A stretch of 64,000 nt of DNA from the NCBI GenBank assembly GCA_050290865.1, contig JBNKIW010000005.1, forward strand, positions 62,001 to 126,000, given 5' to 3'. Made by a program: the position numbers and the translations under genes. Origin of the DNA: JARRLC01 sp050290865 (lineage in GTDB: Bacteria; Pseudomonadota; Alphaproteobacteria; Rhizobiales; Rhodomicrobiaceae). Numbering within the stretch: position 1 is the first letter of the stretch; each line of letters begins with the position of its first letter. A model generated the notes under the pieces. It did not search any database. It was not told the origin of the DNA and worked only from the letters and a program-made list of their open reading frames with translations. Below are positions 7,825-16,847 of this stretch, one piece after another.

Positions 7825-8862
7825 GTGGACAGTACAATTCTGCTGTTTCTGCTCCAGGACGGGCTGACGAATGGCGCGATCTACGCGCTTCTCGGCTTCG
7901 CCCTGGTGCTGCTTTTCACGGTGACGCGGATCATCTTCATCCCGCAAGGGGAGTTCGTCGCTTATGGCGCGCTGACCTTCGCGGTGCTGCGCAGCGGCGG
8001 CACGCCCGCCACGCTCCACCTGCTCCTCGTATTCGGCGCGGTGGCGCTCGTCTTCGACGTGTGGGCGCATCGCGCCACATTCGGCCCGGCGATGATCCTG
8101 CGGCAGCTCGGCTACAAGATCGGCGTACCGCTGGCTGTCTGGTCGGCGGTCTGGGCGCTCCAGGGCGCGGAGCGGCCGGCGCTCATCGACCTCGTGCTGA
8201 CCGTGGCCATCATCGCGCCGATGGGACCGTATCTTTACCGCATCGCCTTCGAGCCGCTGGCGGGCGCCTCGATCCTGACGCTGTTCATCGCCGCGGTCGC
8301 GGTGCACATCGCCCTGACCGCGCTCGGCCTCGCCTTCTTCGGAGCCGAGGGGATGCGCGCCACCCCGCTCATCGACGCCAGCATGACGCTGGGGCCGTTG
8401 CCTGTTACCGGGCAGACGCTTGCCGTCTACGCCTCCGCCGTCCTGCTGATCGTGGCGCTGTGGCTCTTCTTCGGCTTCACCATTTATGGCAAGGCGCTGC
8501 GCGCGACCGCCATCAATCGCGCGGGCGCCCGGCTGGTGGGGATCGGCACGGCGCTCGCGGGACGGATCGCCTGCGCGCTCGCCGCAGCCATCGGCGCGAT
8601 CTCCGGCGTCCTCATCGTGCCGGTGACCACGATCTATTACGACACCGGCTTCATCATCGGCTTGAAAGGCTTCGTCGCGGCTGTTGCCGCTGGCCTCATC
8701 AGCTATCCCCTCGCGGGGCTCGCCGCGCTCGCCGTCGGTATCGCGGAGGCTTTCGCGTCGTTCCATGCCTCGGCCTACAAGGAAGTCATCGTTTTCGCCC
8801 TGGTCATCCCCGTGCTGCTGGTGCGCTCGCTGGGCGCGCATGACGACCACGAGGAGGAATGA
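7825..8862 (+). CDS. livH: Branched-chain amino-acid-type ABC transporter permease (LivH)
   Basis: About 345 residues, strongly hydrophobic, with the LivH pattern: LLFLLQDGLTNGAIYALLGFALVLLFTVTRIIFIPQGEFV at the N-terminus, the cytoplasmic loop YGKALRATAINRAGARLVGIG, and GFVAAVAAGLISYPLAGLAA near the end. These permeases form inner-membrane channels for branched-chain amino acids, amides or aromatic acids. I prefer the GTG at 7825, which follows GGGGGGAG, over the ATG at 7807 with a poor ribosome-binding site. The gene ends at 8862, one base before the start of the fused permease-ATPase, so the two are translationally linked. Regulation is probably by the divergent MarR protein. Confidence 0.9.
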   Translation: MDSTILLFLLQDGLTNGAIYALLGFALVLLFTVTRIIFIPQGEFVAYGALTFAVLRSGGTPATLHLLLVFGAVALVFDVWAHRATFGPAMILRQLGYKIGVPLAVWSAVWALQGAERPALIDLVLTVAIIAPMGPYLYRIAFEPLAGASILTLFIAAVAVHIALTALGLAFFGAEGMRATPLIDASMTLGPLPVTGQTLAVYASAVLLIVALWLFFGFTIYGKALRATAINRAGARLVGIGTALAGRIACALAAAIGAISGVLIVPVTTIYYDTGFIIGLKGFVAAVAAGLISYPLAGLAALAVGIAEAFASFHASAYKEVIVFALVIPVLLVRSLGAHDDHEEE

Positions 8863-8863
8863 G

Positions 8864-10636
8864 ATGCGCCGTCTGCCGCTGATAATCTTCGTTGCCGCGC
8901 TTGTGGCCTTTCCGCAGTTGCCGGGCGTCCCGCCGTTCTGGATCACGCTTGCCAACAATATCGGCCTCGCCTCGCTCATCGCCATGGGGCTGGTGCTGCT
9001 CACCGGCGTGGGTGGCATGACATCCTTCGGGCAGGCGGCGTTCGCCGGTTTTGCCGCTTACACCACCGCGGTGCTGACGACGGCGCACGGGCTTTCTCCC
9101 TGGCTGAGCCTGCCGGTATCGCTTGCCGTGACGGGCGTGGCGGCGGTCATCCTCGGCCTGCTCACGGTCCGGCTGGCCGGCCATTACCTGCCGCTGGGGA
9201 CCATCGCCTGGGGGATCGCGATCTATTACCTGTTCGGCAAGATCGACATGCTGGGCCGCCATGACGGCATCATCGGCATTCCGCCGCTGAGTGTCGGCGG
9301 CGTCCGGTTCCTCGATCCCGGCACGATGTATTACGTCGTCTGGGGTTTCGTGCTGCTGTCGGCCCTGGCGACCATCAATCTCCTCAATTCGCGCACCGGC
9401 CGCGCCATCCGCGCGCTGCGGGGCGGCGGGCTGGCGGCGGAATCGTTCGGCGTGCACAAGGCGCGGACCAAGCTGGTGGTCTTCGTCTACGCCGCGCTGC
9501 TCGCGGGGCTGTCGGGCTGGCTCTATGCCCATCTGCAGCGGACGGTGAACCCGACGCCATTCGGTGTCGTGGCGGGCATCGAGTATCTGTTCATGGCCGT
9601 GGTCGGGGGCGCCGGGCAGGTGTGGGGTGCGATCCTCGGTTCCACCGTCATCGTGCTGCTCAAGGACATCCTGCAGCGCGTCACGCCCGGCCTCGTCGGG
9701 CGCGAGGTGCAGATGGAGGCGGTCATTTTCGGCATCGCCGTGGTCGGCATGCTGCAATATGCGCGCGAAGGGCTGTGGCCGCAGCTTGCCAGCCTGTTCG
9801 GCAATGGCAACCGGAACGTGCCAACCGCCGACGCCACCGCCGCGCCACTGCCCGCCCGCACCGACGCGCGCCGTCCCAATGGCACCCTCCTCAGCGTGCG
9901 CAAGGCGGTAAGGCGCTTCGGCGGGCTGACTGCGGTGAACGAGGTCGAGTTTTCCGTGAATGCCGGAGAGATCGTCGCGCTCATCGGTCCGAACGGCGCA
10001 GGCAAGAGCACGACATTCAACCTCATTACCGGCGTGCTGCCGCTGACGTCCGGCGACATCATTTTCGACGGCCGCCCCATCGGCAATGCCGAGCCGCGCG
10101 ACATCGCCGCACTCGGCATCGCCCGCACCTTCCAGCATGTGAAACTGGTGCCCACTATGAGCGTGCTGGAGAATGCCGCGCTCGGCGCGCATGGGCGCGC
10201 TTCGGCCGGGCCGCTTTCCTCCATCCTGCGCCTCGACCGGGCTGAGGAGCGACACATTCTCGCCGAGGCCGCGCGGCAGATCGAACGAACCGGTCTTGGC
10301 GAACACACGAACAAACCGGCGGGCGCGCTGGCGCTCGGCCAGCAGCGCATCGTGGAGATCGCGCGTGCGCTGGCGCTCGATCCGCGGCTTCTGCTGCTCG
10401 ATGAGCCCGCGGCGGGCCTGCGCCATTTCGAAAAGGCGGCGCTCGCCGAACTGCTGACTCGTCTGCGCGCCGAGGGCATGAGCATCCTGCTCGTCGAGCA
10501 CGACATGGGCTTCGTGATGGGGCTGGCCGACCGCATCGTGGTGCTCGATTTCGGCACCAGGATCGCCGAGGGCGAGCCGCAGGAAATCCGCAACCATCCG
10601 GCGGTGCTGGAAGCCTATCTCGGAGGCGTGGCATGA
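8864..10636 (+). CDS. Fused LivM permease-LivG ATPase of a branched-chain-type ABC transporter
   Basis: About 590 residues in two parts. Residues 1 to about 310 form a LivM-type permease (multiple membrane segments; GVGGMTSFGQAAFAGFAAYTTAVL; GHYLPLGTIAWGIAIYYLFG; VVGGAGQVWGAILGS). After a Pro/Ala-rich linker comes a LivG-type ATPase with Walker A GPNGAGKSTTFN, the Q-loop region GIARTFQHVKLVPTMSVLEN, the signature LALGQQRIVEIARAL and Walker B LLLLDEPAAGL. The signature begins LALGQQ rather than the more usual LSYGQQ. LivM-LivG fusions are known in proteobacteria. ATG at 8864 follows GAGGAGG. The ATPase C-terminus overlaps livF by four bases. Confidence 0.93.
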   Translation: MRRLPLIIFVAALVAFPQLPGVPPFWITLANNIGLASLIAMGLVLLTGVGGMTSFGQAAFAGFAAYTTAVLTTAHGLSPWLSLPVSLAVTGVAAVILGLLTVRLAGHYLPLGTIAWGIAIYYLFGKIDMLGRHDGIIGIPPLSVGGVRFLDPGTMYYVVWGFVLLSALATINLLNSRTGRAIRALRGGGLAAESFGVHKARTKLVVFVYAALLAGLSGWLYAHLQRTVNPTPFGVVAGIEYLFMAVVGGAGQVWGAILGSTVIVLLKDILQRVTPGLVGREVQMEAVIFGIAVVGMLQYAREGLWPQLASLFGNGNRNVPTADATAAPLPARTDARRPNGTLLSVRKAVRRFGGLTAVNEVEFSVNAGEIVALIGPNGAGKSTTFNLITGVLPLTSGDIIFDGRPIGNAEPRDIAALGIARTFQHVKLVPTMSVLENAALGAHGRASAGPLSSILRLDRAEERHILAEAARQIERTGLGEHTNKPAGALALGQQRIVEIARALALDPRLLLLDEPAAGLRHFEKAALAELLTRLRAEGMSILLVEHDMGFVMGLADRIVVLDFGTRIAEGEPQEIRNHPAVLEAYLGGVA

Positions 10637-11349
10637 GCGGTCCTCTTCTCTCCGTCGAAAAGCTGTCGGTGTCCTATGGCCGCGTTCCCGCCGTCATGAA
10701 GGCGGGCCTCACGGTCGATGCGGGCGAGATCGTCACCGTCATCGGCGCGAATGGCGCGGGGAAATCGACCCTCCTCAATGCGGTCATGGGGCTGCTGCCG
10801 TCTTCCGGGGCGATCACGCTGGCGGGCGAGCCGGTCGCGGCGCTGTCCGTCGAGGAGCGCGTCGAGCGCGGTCTGTGCCTGGTGCCGGAGCGGCGCGAAT
10901 TGTTCTCCTCCATGCCGGTCATCGACAATCTCATCCTCGGTGGCTGGAAGGTGTCCAAGGAGGAACGCCTGCGAACGCTGGAGGAGGTGTTCGTCCGCTT
11001 CCCCAGGCTGAAGGAGCGGCGCACGCAGCTCGCGGGTACGCTGTCGGGCGGCGAAAGGCAGATGCTGGCGATGGGCCGGGCATTGATGTCGCGCCCCAAG
11101 GTGCTGATGCTGGACGAGCCGAGCCTCGGCCTCGCGCCGCGCATCGTGGGGGAGATCTTCGCCATCATTGCCGATCTGCGGCGCGCGGGCGTCTCGGTGC
11201 TGCTCATCGAGCAGAACGCGCAAGGAGCGCTGGCGTCCGCGGACCGCGCCTATGTGATGGAGCTGGGCGCGTTCACGCTGTCCGGCAAGGCGTCCGAACT
11301 GGCCGAAGATCCGCGCATCGCCGGGATCTATCTGGGCGAGGGCGTGTAG
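10633..11349 (+). CDS. livF: Branched-chain-type ABC transporter ATPase (LivF)
   Basis: The second ATPase of the transporter, 238 residues, starting inside the preceding stop (ATGA overlap). It has Walker A GANGAGKSTLLN, the LivF-typical ERGLCLVPERRELFSSM, signature LSGGERQMLAMGRALM, Walker B LMLDEPSLGLAP and the switch-His region LLIEQNA, which carries the usual LivF Gln-Asn in place of His. It completes a three-gene transporter (LivH, LivM-LivG, LivF). No periplasmic binding protein gene is next to it, so the cognate binding protein must be encoded elsewhere. Confidence 0.93.
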   Translation: MSGPLLSVEKLSVSYGRVPAVMKAGLTVDAGEIVTVIGANGAGKSTLLNAVMGLLPSSGAITLAGEPVAALSVEERVERGLCLVPERRELFSSMPVIDNLILGGWKVSKEERLRTLEEVFVRFPRLKERRTQLAGTLSGGERQMLAMGRALMSRPKVLMLDEPSLGLAPRIVGEIFAIIADLRRAGVSVLLIEQNAQGALASADRAYVMELGAFTLSGKASELAEDPRIAGIYLGEGV

Positions 11350-11460
11350 GTCCATCCCCCCTCTGTCGAGGCGAGCGCGGGAACACGCGACAACCTGTGA
11401 TTTCGAGACACGCCGAGCCGATGTGTTAGGCTTCCCCGGGTTGATTCTGAGGAGGGGCCA

Positions 11461-11943
11461 ATGAGCTTGCGCACGAAAATCAGCGAATTCCGGCAGATGA
11501 TAACGCCTTATCTCGGCCTTGCCGCGTTTGCCGTGGTGTGTGTCGCTCTTTTCTGGCTACTTCCGGTGCGCACGGCGGCCGTCATTCTCGGGATCATCGC
11601 GGCCGTCCTGGCCCACCACCTGTTCCTGAGAGGGACTGACCGGGCGGTGCAACTCGCCGTGTTCTGGGCGGCGGTCACCGTAACGGCCGATGCCGCCTAC
11701 GCAAAGCTCAACGATCTGGCCCCCGTCACGGTCATCAACGGTTTCGCCAAATTCGCCGAGGCGCTGGTCAAACTTGGCGAAGGCGTCGTCCGGGGCGCCG
11801 GCATTCCGCTGGCGAATGCGCGGGTGAACATAAGGGTGGCGTCGGTGACGCCGGATTTCATCTGGGCGCTGGTGCTGACGATCATCGTACTGATGGCGGT
11901 GAACTTCTTCTCCGCGCGAAAGGGACCGGCGCCGCGCAAATAG
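11461..11943 (+). CDS. Small hypothetical inner-membrane protein
   Basis: A 160-residue protein with hydrophobic segments at about residues 17-34, 38-55, 61-79 and 128-150 and a basic C-terminal tail (SARKGPAPRK). The stretch at about 85-120 is amphipathic and lacks obvious motifs. The ATG at 11461 is preceded by GAGGAGGGG, a very strong ribosome-binding site. It lies 111 bases after livF on the same strand and ends 14 bases before the convergent meaB. I do not recognise a family and see no catalytic residues. Confidence 0.6.
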   Translation: MSLRTKISEFRQMITPYLGLAAFAVVCVALFWLLPVRTAAVILGIIAAVLAHHLFLRGTDRAVQLAVFWAAVTVTADAAYAKLNDLAPVTVINGFAKFAEALVKLGEGVVRGAGIPLANARVNIRVASVTPDFIWALVLTIIVLMAVNFFSARKGPAPRK

Positions 11944-11957
11944 GAGCGCCGCGCGCT

Positions 11958-13013
11958 TCAGGCGCCTCCGACACCGGCGAGACGGAGGATTTCCTCCGCG
12001 GCTGCCGCCGGGAGCTGCCGGCCCGCTTTGACATCCGCCTCCAGCACGTCGAGGCGCGCGCGGACCGCCGGATCGGCACGGAGGTGGCCGCGCAGCCGGT
12101 CCTCGATCAAGGCATGCATCCATGCCACGGCCTGCTCGCTCCGCCGCGCGGTGAACTCGCCCGACGCCGTCATCGCTTCGCGGTGCCGCCCGATCGCGGT
12201 CCACAGCGCGTCCAGTCCGCGGTTTTCCTGGCCGGAGATCGTGAGCACGGGCACCTGCCAGTGGGGACTGCGCGCGGTGAGGATGTGCATGGCGGTGCGG
12301 TAGTCGGCGGCGGTCGCGGCGGCGCGGGGTTCCATCTCTCCGTCGGCTTTGTTGATGGCGATGAGATCGGCCAGTTCGATCAGCCCCTTCTTGATGCCCT
12401 GGAGTTCGTCGCCCGTGCCCGGCAGCAGCAGCACGAGAAAGAAATCCACCATCTGCTCGACGGTGCTCTCCGACTGGCCGACGCCCACCGTCTCCACGAT
12501 GATCACGTCGAATCCGGCGGCCTCGCACAGCGCCATGGTCTCGCGCGTCGTGCGCGTCACGCCGCCGAGCGTCTGCCCCGCCGGGGACGGCCGGATGAAC
12601 GCGGCCGGGTCGGCGGCGAGGCGGCTCATGCGCGTCTTGTCGCCGAGGATCGAGCCGCCGGTGCGGTGTGACGTCGGATCGACGGCGAGCACGGCGACGC
12701 GGTGGCCCGCCGCCGTCAGGTTGGTTCCGAACTGATCGATGAAGGTGGATTTGCCGACGCCCGGGAGGCCGGTGACGCCGATCCGGTAGGCTTGGCGCGC
12801 GCTGCCGCTTTCGGCGGCGATGCTGTGAAGGCATTTGAGAAGCGTATCCGCCAGCCCGCGATGGTCAGGCTTGCGGCTCTCGATCAGAGTGATGGCGCGG
12901 GCCAGCATCGCACGGTCACCGCGCGCGACACCTGCGGCAAGGGCGTCCGGCGGCGGAGGCCAGGCGCCGGGCGCGCTGGTCACGGGGACGTCGTCTTCCG
13001 GTGAAGCTTCCAT
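11958..13013 (-). CDS. meaB: MeaB/ArgK-family GTPase, methylmalonyl-CoA mutase chaperone
   Basis: G3E P-loop GTPase that protects and gates cofactor loading of adenosylcobalamin-dependent acyl-CoA mutases. About 351 residues. Walker A GLPGVGKSTF is at about residue 82, followed by LAVDPTSHRTGGSILGDKTRM, the Walker B/switch region VIIVETVGVGQSE and the base-recognition motif NKAD, all diagnostic of MeaB. The N-terminus is a short disordered segment. No mutase gene is in this window; in many alphaproteobacteria meaB is separate from it. Convergent with the small membrane protein gene and divergent from the porin gene. Confidence 0.93.
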   Translation of the reverse strand: MEASPEDDVPVTSAPGAWPPPPDALAAGVARGDRAMLARAITLIESRKPDHRGLADTLLKCLHSIAAESGSARQAYRIGVTGLPGVGKSTFIDQFGTNLTAAGHRVAVLAVDPTSHRTGGSILGDKTRMSRLAADPAAFIRPSPAGQTLGGVTRTTRETMALCEAAGFDVIIVETVGVGQSESTVEQMVDFFLVLLLPGTGDELQGIKKGLIELADLIAINKADGEMEPRAAATAADYRTAMHILTARSPHWQVPVLTISGQENRGLDALWTAIGRHREAMTASGEFTARRSEQAVAWMHALIEDRLRGHLRADPAVRARLDVLEADVKAGRQLPAAAAEEILRLAGVGGA

Positions 13014-13181
13014 GATAGTGGCGGATACCGGGAATTCCGCTCAGGGGCAAGTTCGATCCAGGCCGAGAGTTGCCGCGCTCCCTGTCACGCCTGGCCCGTG
13101 CAGAAATGCCACAGAGTGGCAAGCAAACCTGTGGCTATGAGTGGATTAAGATTGCGACAACTTTTACGTGCATATAACTCG

Positions 13182-13206
13182 GTTAACACAATTACAGATT
13201 GTTAAC
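13182..13206. promoter_or_regulatory. Inverted repeat upstream of the porin gene, candidate operator
   Basis: GTTAACACAAT and ATTGTTAAC are inverted about TACAG; the arms match except for one extra base in the left arm. The site lies about 100 bases before the porin start in the divergent porin/meaB region and could bind a dimeric regulator. No regulator is identified. Confidence 0.35.
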
Positions 13207-13308
13207 ACCGATTCCCAAGCTTTAGGTTACCGCGTAACTCTCGGGAAGGCAGATCGCGGGCAACCCGCCCGCCAACCCAAAGATAGAGCCCGCTCAGTGG
13301 AGAAAATG

Positions 13309-14664
13309 ATGAATCGCGGATCCATGCAGATATCAAGTCGGATAGCTTTGGTCGCGGCGGCCGGCATGCTCATGAGCGCCTATGCTTGTGTTCCGGCGCA
13401 AGCGGCGGATCTGGGCGGCACCTGCTGCGACGACCTGGAAGATCGGGTTGCCGAGTTGGAAGCGACGACGGCCCGCAAGGGGAATCGCGTTGTTTCTCTG
13501 CAGGTTTTTGGTCAGGTCAACAAGGCCCTGATGGTGTGGGACGACGGCATCGATTCCGATGTCTTCATCGTTGATAACGATTATTCAGGCAGCCGCGTCG
13601 GCTTCAAAGGCACGGCGAAGGTCATTCCCGGCCTGAAGGTAGGCTACCTCCTGGAGTTCGATTTTCAGGACGATGCCTCGAACCTGGTCAACAATGGCGA
13701 CCCGACCACCGGGCTCGGGGCCAGGAACGGCGATGACGTGAACAACTTCTTCACGCCCGCCGTCAACAATGGCGAGATTAAAATCCGCTACAACAACTGG
13801 TATATCGAACATCCGCGGGTCGGCCGTATCACGCTCGGTCAGGGCAGCACTGCCGCCGATGGCGCCTACGAGGTGGTGCTAGGCAATTCGCTGCGGAACT
13901 CCAACATCCATCACGGCAATTCCTTTGCCCTGCGCTATGTCGATCCCCTCGGCAGAGACAGGTACAGCGGCGGGCGTCTGAGCGATTCACCGCAGGCCGG
14001 AGGGTCGTGGGCAGGCAATCTGGAAACGGACCGCGACGAGTTGATCCGCTACGATACGCCCTCGTTCTACGGCTTCATCCTGTCCGCCTCCTGGGGCGAC
14101 AACGACTATGCCGACGTCGCGGTGCGGTTCAGGCGGGAGATGAACTCGATCCGTGTGGCGGCGGCCTTCGCCTATGAGTGGGACAGCACGCGCGACGCCT
14201 CACTGGCAAGCCTGAACCCGAACACGGGGGTTGTCACCGTGTACAACCCGTTGTCGAACAATAACGACAAGTCCGAGACGATCGGCGGTTCGGCATCCGT
14301 GATGCACGTCCCGACCGGCCTGTATCTGGCTGCTGCAGCGGCATCGCGTGAGTACGACAACAGTTCCTTCTGGCATCCGAACCCGCATTTTTGGTACGTG
14401 CAGGGCGGAATCGACAAGAGGTTCCTGCCGTTCGGATCCTCCACGCTCTATGCCGAGTATGGCGTTTATGAGGATTTCCGGTTTGACGGTAGCGACGCGA
14501 CGCGCATCGGGCTTGGCGCGGTGCAGAGAATCGACACGGCGGCGATGGATGTGTACGCCCAGGCGACGCTCTGGAGCTTCGATCACGAGTTTATCGACGG
14601 CCTGGGGCTAATGGAGATGGAAGATGTTACCACGGTGCTGGTCGGCTCGCGGGTGAAATTCTGA
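13309..14664 (+). CDS. Alphaproteobacterial outer-membrane porin
   Basis: About 451 residues. A signal peptide (SSRIALVAAAGMLMSAYACVPAQA) is followed by ADLGGTCCDDLEDRVAELEATTARKG, a short coiled coil typical of porins from Hyphomicrobiales, then beta-rich sequence opening with RVVSLQVFGQVNKALMVWDD and the constriction-loop-like DNDYSGSRVGFKGTAKV. It ends with the aromatic residue Phe (GSRVKF), as outer-membrane barrels do. Of two adjacent ATGs (13306, 13309) the second has the better spacing to TGGAG. It forms a trimeric channel for small solutes. A strong hairpin-T-run terminator lies about 130 bases downstream, and an inverted repeat lies upstream. Confidence 0.9.
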   Translation: MNRGSMQISSRIALVAAAGMLMSAYACVPAQAADLGGTCCDDLEDRVAELEATTARKGNRVVSLQVFGQVNKALMVWDDGIDSDVFIVDNDYSGSRVGFKGTAKVIPGLKVGYLLEFDFQDDASNLVNNGDPTTGLGARNGDDVNNFFTPAVNNGEIKIRYNNWYIEHPRVGRITLGQGSTAADGAYEVVLGNSLRNSNIHHGNSFALRYVDPLGRDRYSGGRLSDSPQAGGSWAGNLETDRDELIRYDTPSFYGFILSASWGDNDYADVAVRFRREMNSIRVAAAFAYEWDSTRDASLASLNPNTGVVTVYNPLSNNNDKSETIGGSASVMHVPTGLYLAAAAASREYDNSSFWHPNPHFWYVQGGIDKRFLPFGSSTLYAEYGVYEDFRFDGSDATRIGLGAVQRIDTAAMDVYAQATLWSFDHEFIDGLGLMEMEDVTTVLVGSRVKF

Positions 14665-14795
14665 GTGAGGTGGCGTGCCCATTGTGGGCGCCGATTATGC
14701 AGTACATAACTGGAGCCGCACCTTCGCCACGGGCGGGAGCGGCTTCAGGTTTGGTTTGATGGACAACGACAAGAAGAAGACATTTTTCGCCTGCC

Positions 14796-14822
14796 GGCCG
14801 CCTAACCAGCGGCCTTTCTTTT
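14796..14822 (+). terminator. Rho-independent terminator downstream of the porin gene
   Basis: GGCCGC, a 7-base loop, GCGGCC, then TTTCTTTT. The 6-base GC stem is perfect and the T-rich tail immediate. It lies 132 bases after the porin stop, so the porin mRNA would have a long 3' end, which could itself be processed into a small RNA. Confidence 0.7.
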
Positions 14823-14907
14823 ATGCGGGGCGGGCGCAATATGGCGGTGTGCGTGGCGCGGCAGGTGCGTGACGCCTGGCGGGGCGGCTTGCAGAGGAGG
14901 CAAAGTC

Positions 14908-15153
14908 ATGGTGACGAATTTGGGCGTGATCGAGCGTGTTCTGCGTTTTGTGCTGGGGATAGCCCTGTTGGCTTGGGCGCATGGAAGTTTTGGGGCTCCG
15001 CTCACGGGACGCGCGGGGTGGGTCGTCTTCGCCGGCGGTGTGTTCCTGACATTCACGGGCGTATTCCGGTTCTGTCCGTTTTACGCGGTCATGGACATCG
15101 ACACTTGCGCGGTGCGTGAAAAACGCGAGAAGACCTCCAAAAGGCGCCTGTAG
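14908..15153 (+). CDS. DUF2892-family small membrane protein
   Basis: An 81-residue protein with the DUF2892/YgaP-membrane pattern: NLGVIERVLRFVLGIALLAW, then a second hydrophobic segment with GWVVFAGGVFLTFTGVFRFCPFYAVMDIDTC. The conserved CPxY...TC Cys pair is present (CPFY and DIDTC). In YgaP this domain anchors a rhodanese that handles sulfane sulfur; stand-alone copies are common and their role is unknown. The ATG at 14908 follows AGGAGG closely and is preferred to a GTG-type start further upstream. It lies between the porin terminator and glmU. Confidence 0.85.
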   Translation: MVTNLGVIERVLRFVLGIALLAWAHGSFGAPLTGRAGWVVFAGGVFLTFTGVFRFCPFYAVMDIDTCAVREKREKTSKRRL

Positions 15154-15258
15154 ACAACGCTCCTGTTTTTTCGCTACAGCCATGGGGCGCGCCGTTAGTT
15201 GCGTTTGCGCAACGGGACGATACGCGAAGGCGATCTTAACGCGCTCTCAGGAGAAATC

Positions 15259-16599
15259 ATGACGTCGCGACCTTGGCTTTCGATCATTCTCGCAGCGGGG
15301 CTTGGAACTCGCATGAAGTCGGCGCTGCCCAAAGCGGCGCATGCCGTCGCCGGACGGCCGATGGTGGCACATGTCGCCGCAGCAGCAGCCGGGGCGGGCG
15401 AGACTCGGCTCGTTTTCGTCGTCGCTCCGGACACGGATATGGTGCGCGAGGCGGCGGGCGCGTACGCGCAAGGAGCGGAGTTCGTCATCCAGCGCGAGCG
15501 TCTGGGAACGGCCAACGCCGTCCTGGCAGCGCGCGCGGCGATCGAGGCTTTCGACGGGAACGTGTTGGTCCTTTTCGGCGATACGCCACTGATCCGGCCT
15601 GAGACGCTGCGCGGTCTCGGCGAGGCGCTCGACGGAGGAGCAGCCGTCGCCGTGCTCGGTTTCGAGACCGATGATCCCGCGGGATACGGCCGGCTCATCT
15701 GCGATGCGGACGGGATGTTGATGGCCATCCGCGAGGAGAAGGATGCGAGCGATCCGGAAAAGGCCATCCGTCTGTGCAATTCGGGGGTCATGGCGTTCCG
15801 CTCGGCCACGATGCTCGGCATCCTGGAGCGGATCGGCAATGCCAATGCCAACGGCGAGTACTACCTGCCCGACGCGGTCGAGATCGCGCGGAGCCTTGGC
15901 CATGCCGTCGTCCTGGCGCATTGCGAGGAGGACGAGGTCCGAGGCGTCAATGATCGCATCCAGCTCGCTGCGGTCGAGGCCATCATGCAGCGGCGGCTGC
16001 GCGAGGCGGCGATGTCGGCGGGCGCGACGCTGATCGCGCCAGAGACAGTCACGCTCTGCCATGACACGCGCGTGGGTCGGGACGTCATCATTGAGCCGAA
16101 CGTCGTCTTCGGTCCCGGAGTGACGGTCGCGGACGGCGTCCATATCAAGGCGTTCTGCCATATCGAGAATGCGGCAATCGCCAGCGGTGCGGTCATCGGG
16201 CCTTTTGCGCGGCTGCGGCCCGGAGCGGAGATCGGGGAAGGCGCGCATATCGGCAATTTCGTCGAGATCAAGAAGGCGTCCGTCGAAGCCGGGGCGAAGG
16301 TCAATCATCTCGCTTATGTGGGCGACGGCCGCGTGGGCGCGAAGGCCAATGTCGGTGCGGGGACCATTTTCTGCAATTACGATGGCTTCAACAAGCATTT
16401 CACGGACATCGGGCCGGGCGCCTTCATTGGTTCGAACAGTGCGCTGGTGGCCCCCGTCAGGATCGGCGCGGGCGCCTTCGTCGGTTCCGGCAGCGTGATC
16501 ACCCGCGATGTCGAGCCGGACGCGCTGGCACTGGAGCGCAGCCAGCAGACGCAAATTCCGGGCTGGGCGGCGGCAAACCGGGCAAAGCACGGCAAGTAG
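15259..16599 (+). CDS. glmU: Bifunctional GlmU (GlcN-1-P acetyltransferase / GlcNAc-1-P uridylyltransferase)
   Basis: Carries out the last two steps to UDP-GlcNAc. About 446 residues. The N-terminal uridylyltransferase has LAAGLGTRMKSALPKAAH, QRERLGTANAVLAAR, VLFGDTPLI and NSGVMAF; from about residue 240 a left-handed beta-helix (VIEPNVVFGPGVTVADGVHIKAF; IGPFARLRPGAEIGEGAHIGNFVEIK) holds the acetyltransferase, including NHLAYVGD and NYDG. ATG at 15259 has AGGAG at a good distance. In many alphaproteobacteria glmS follows; here a 418-base intergenic region follows instead. Works downstream of GlmM (5627). Confidence 0.95.
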   Translation: MTSRPWLSIILAAGLGTRMKSALPKAAHAVAGRPMVAHVAAAAAGAGETRLVFVVAPDTDMVREAAGAYAQGAEFVIQRERLGTANAVLAARAAIEAFDGNVLVLFGDTPLIRPETLRGLGEALDGGAAVAVLGFETDDPAGYGRLICDADGMLMAIREEKDASDPEKAIRLCNSGVMAFRSATMLGILERIGNANANGEYYLPDAVEIARSLGHAVVLAHCEEDEVRGVNDRIQLAAVEAIMQRRLREAAMSAGATLIAPETVTLCHDTRVGRDVIIEPNVVFGPGVTVADGVHIKAFCHIENAAIASGAVIGPFARLRPGAEIGEGAHIGNFVEIKKASVEAGAKVNHLAYVGDGRVGAKANVGAGTIFCNYDGFNKHFTDIGPGAFIGSNSALVAPVRIGAGAFVGSGSVITRDVEPDALALERSQQTQIPGWAAANRAKHGK

Positions 16600-16808
16600 G
16601 ACAGCTCCGCCACCTTGTCGCCGTATTCTGGCGGGCCTGCCACGGCGGGCCTGTCGGCTGTTCGTGCGCCAAGACGGCAGCGCGTGGCGGGCGCGCGTCA
16701 TTCCGTCGCCGGCTCTTTCCCCCCGCAGAGGGTTCTGCCCTCAACGCCTGGCTCCCAAATGCTTGGGATGCAACGCCAGAATTCCTCCGTACCACGCGCA
16801 TTGAAACA

Positions 16809-16832
16809 GTTTTTCCCGCGCACGGGAAAAAC
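16809..16832. repeat. Perfect 24-base palindrome (10-base arms, 4-base loop)
   Basis: GTTTTTCCCG, CGCA, CGGGAAAAAC. The arms are exact reverse complements. A-tracts follow the stem instead of T-tracts on either strand, so an intrinsic terminator is unlikely; a protein-binding site is more plausible. A shorter relative lies at 814-828. Confidence 0.5.
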
Positions 16833-16847
16833 GCTCGTTTACACTGC

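Noticed and set aside
15198..15213. GTTGCG-TTTG-CGCAAC hairpin before glmU as a terminator or attenuator
   Set aside because: Only a 6-base stem with no T-run; too short to claim more than a chance hairpin.
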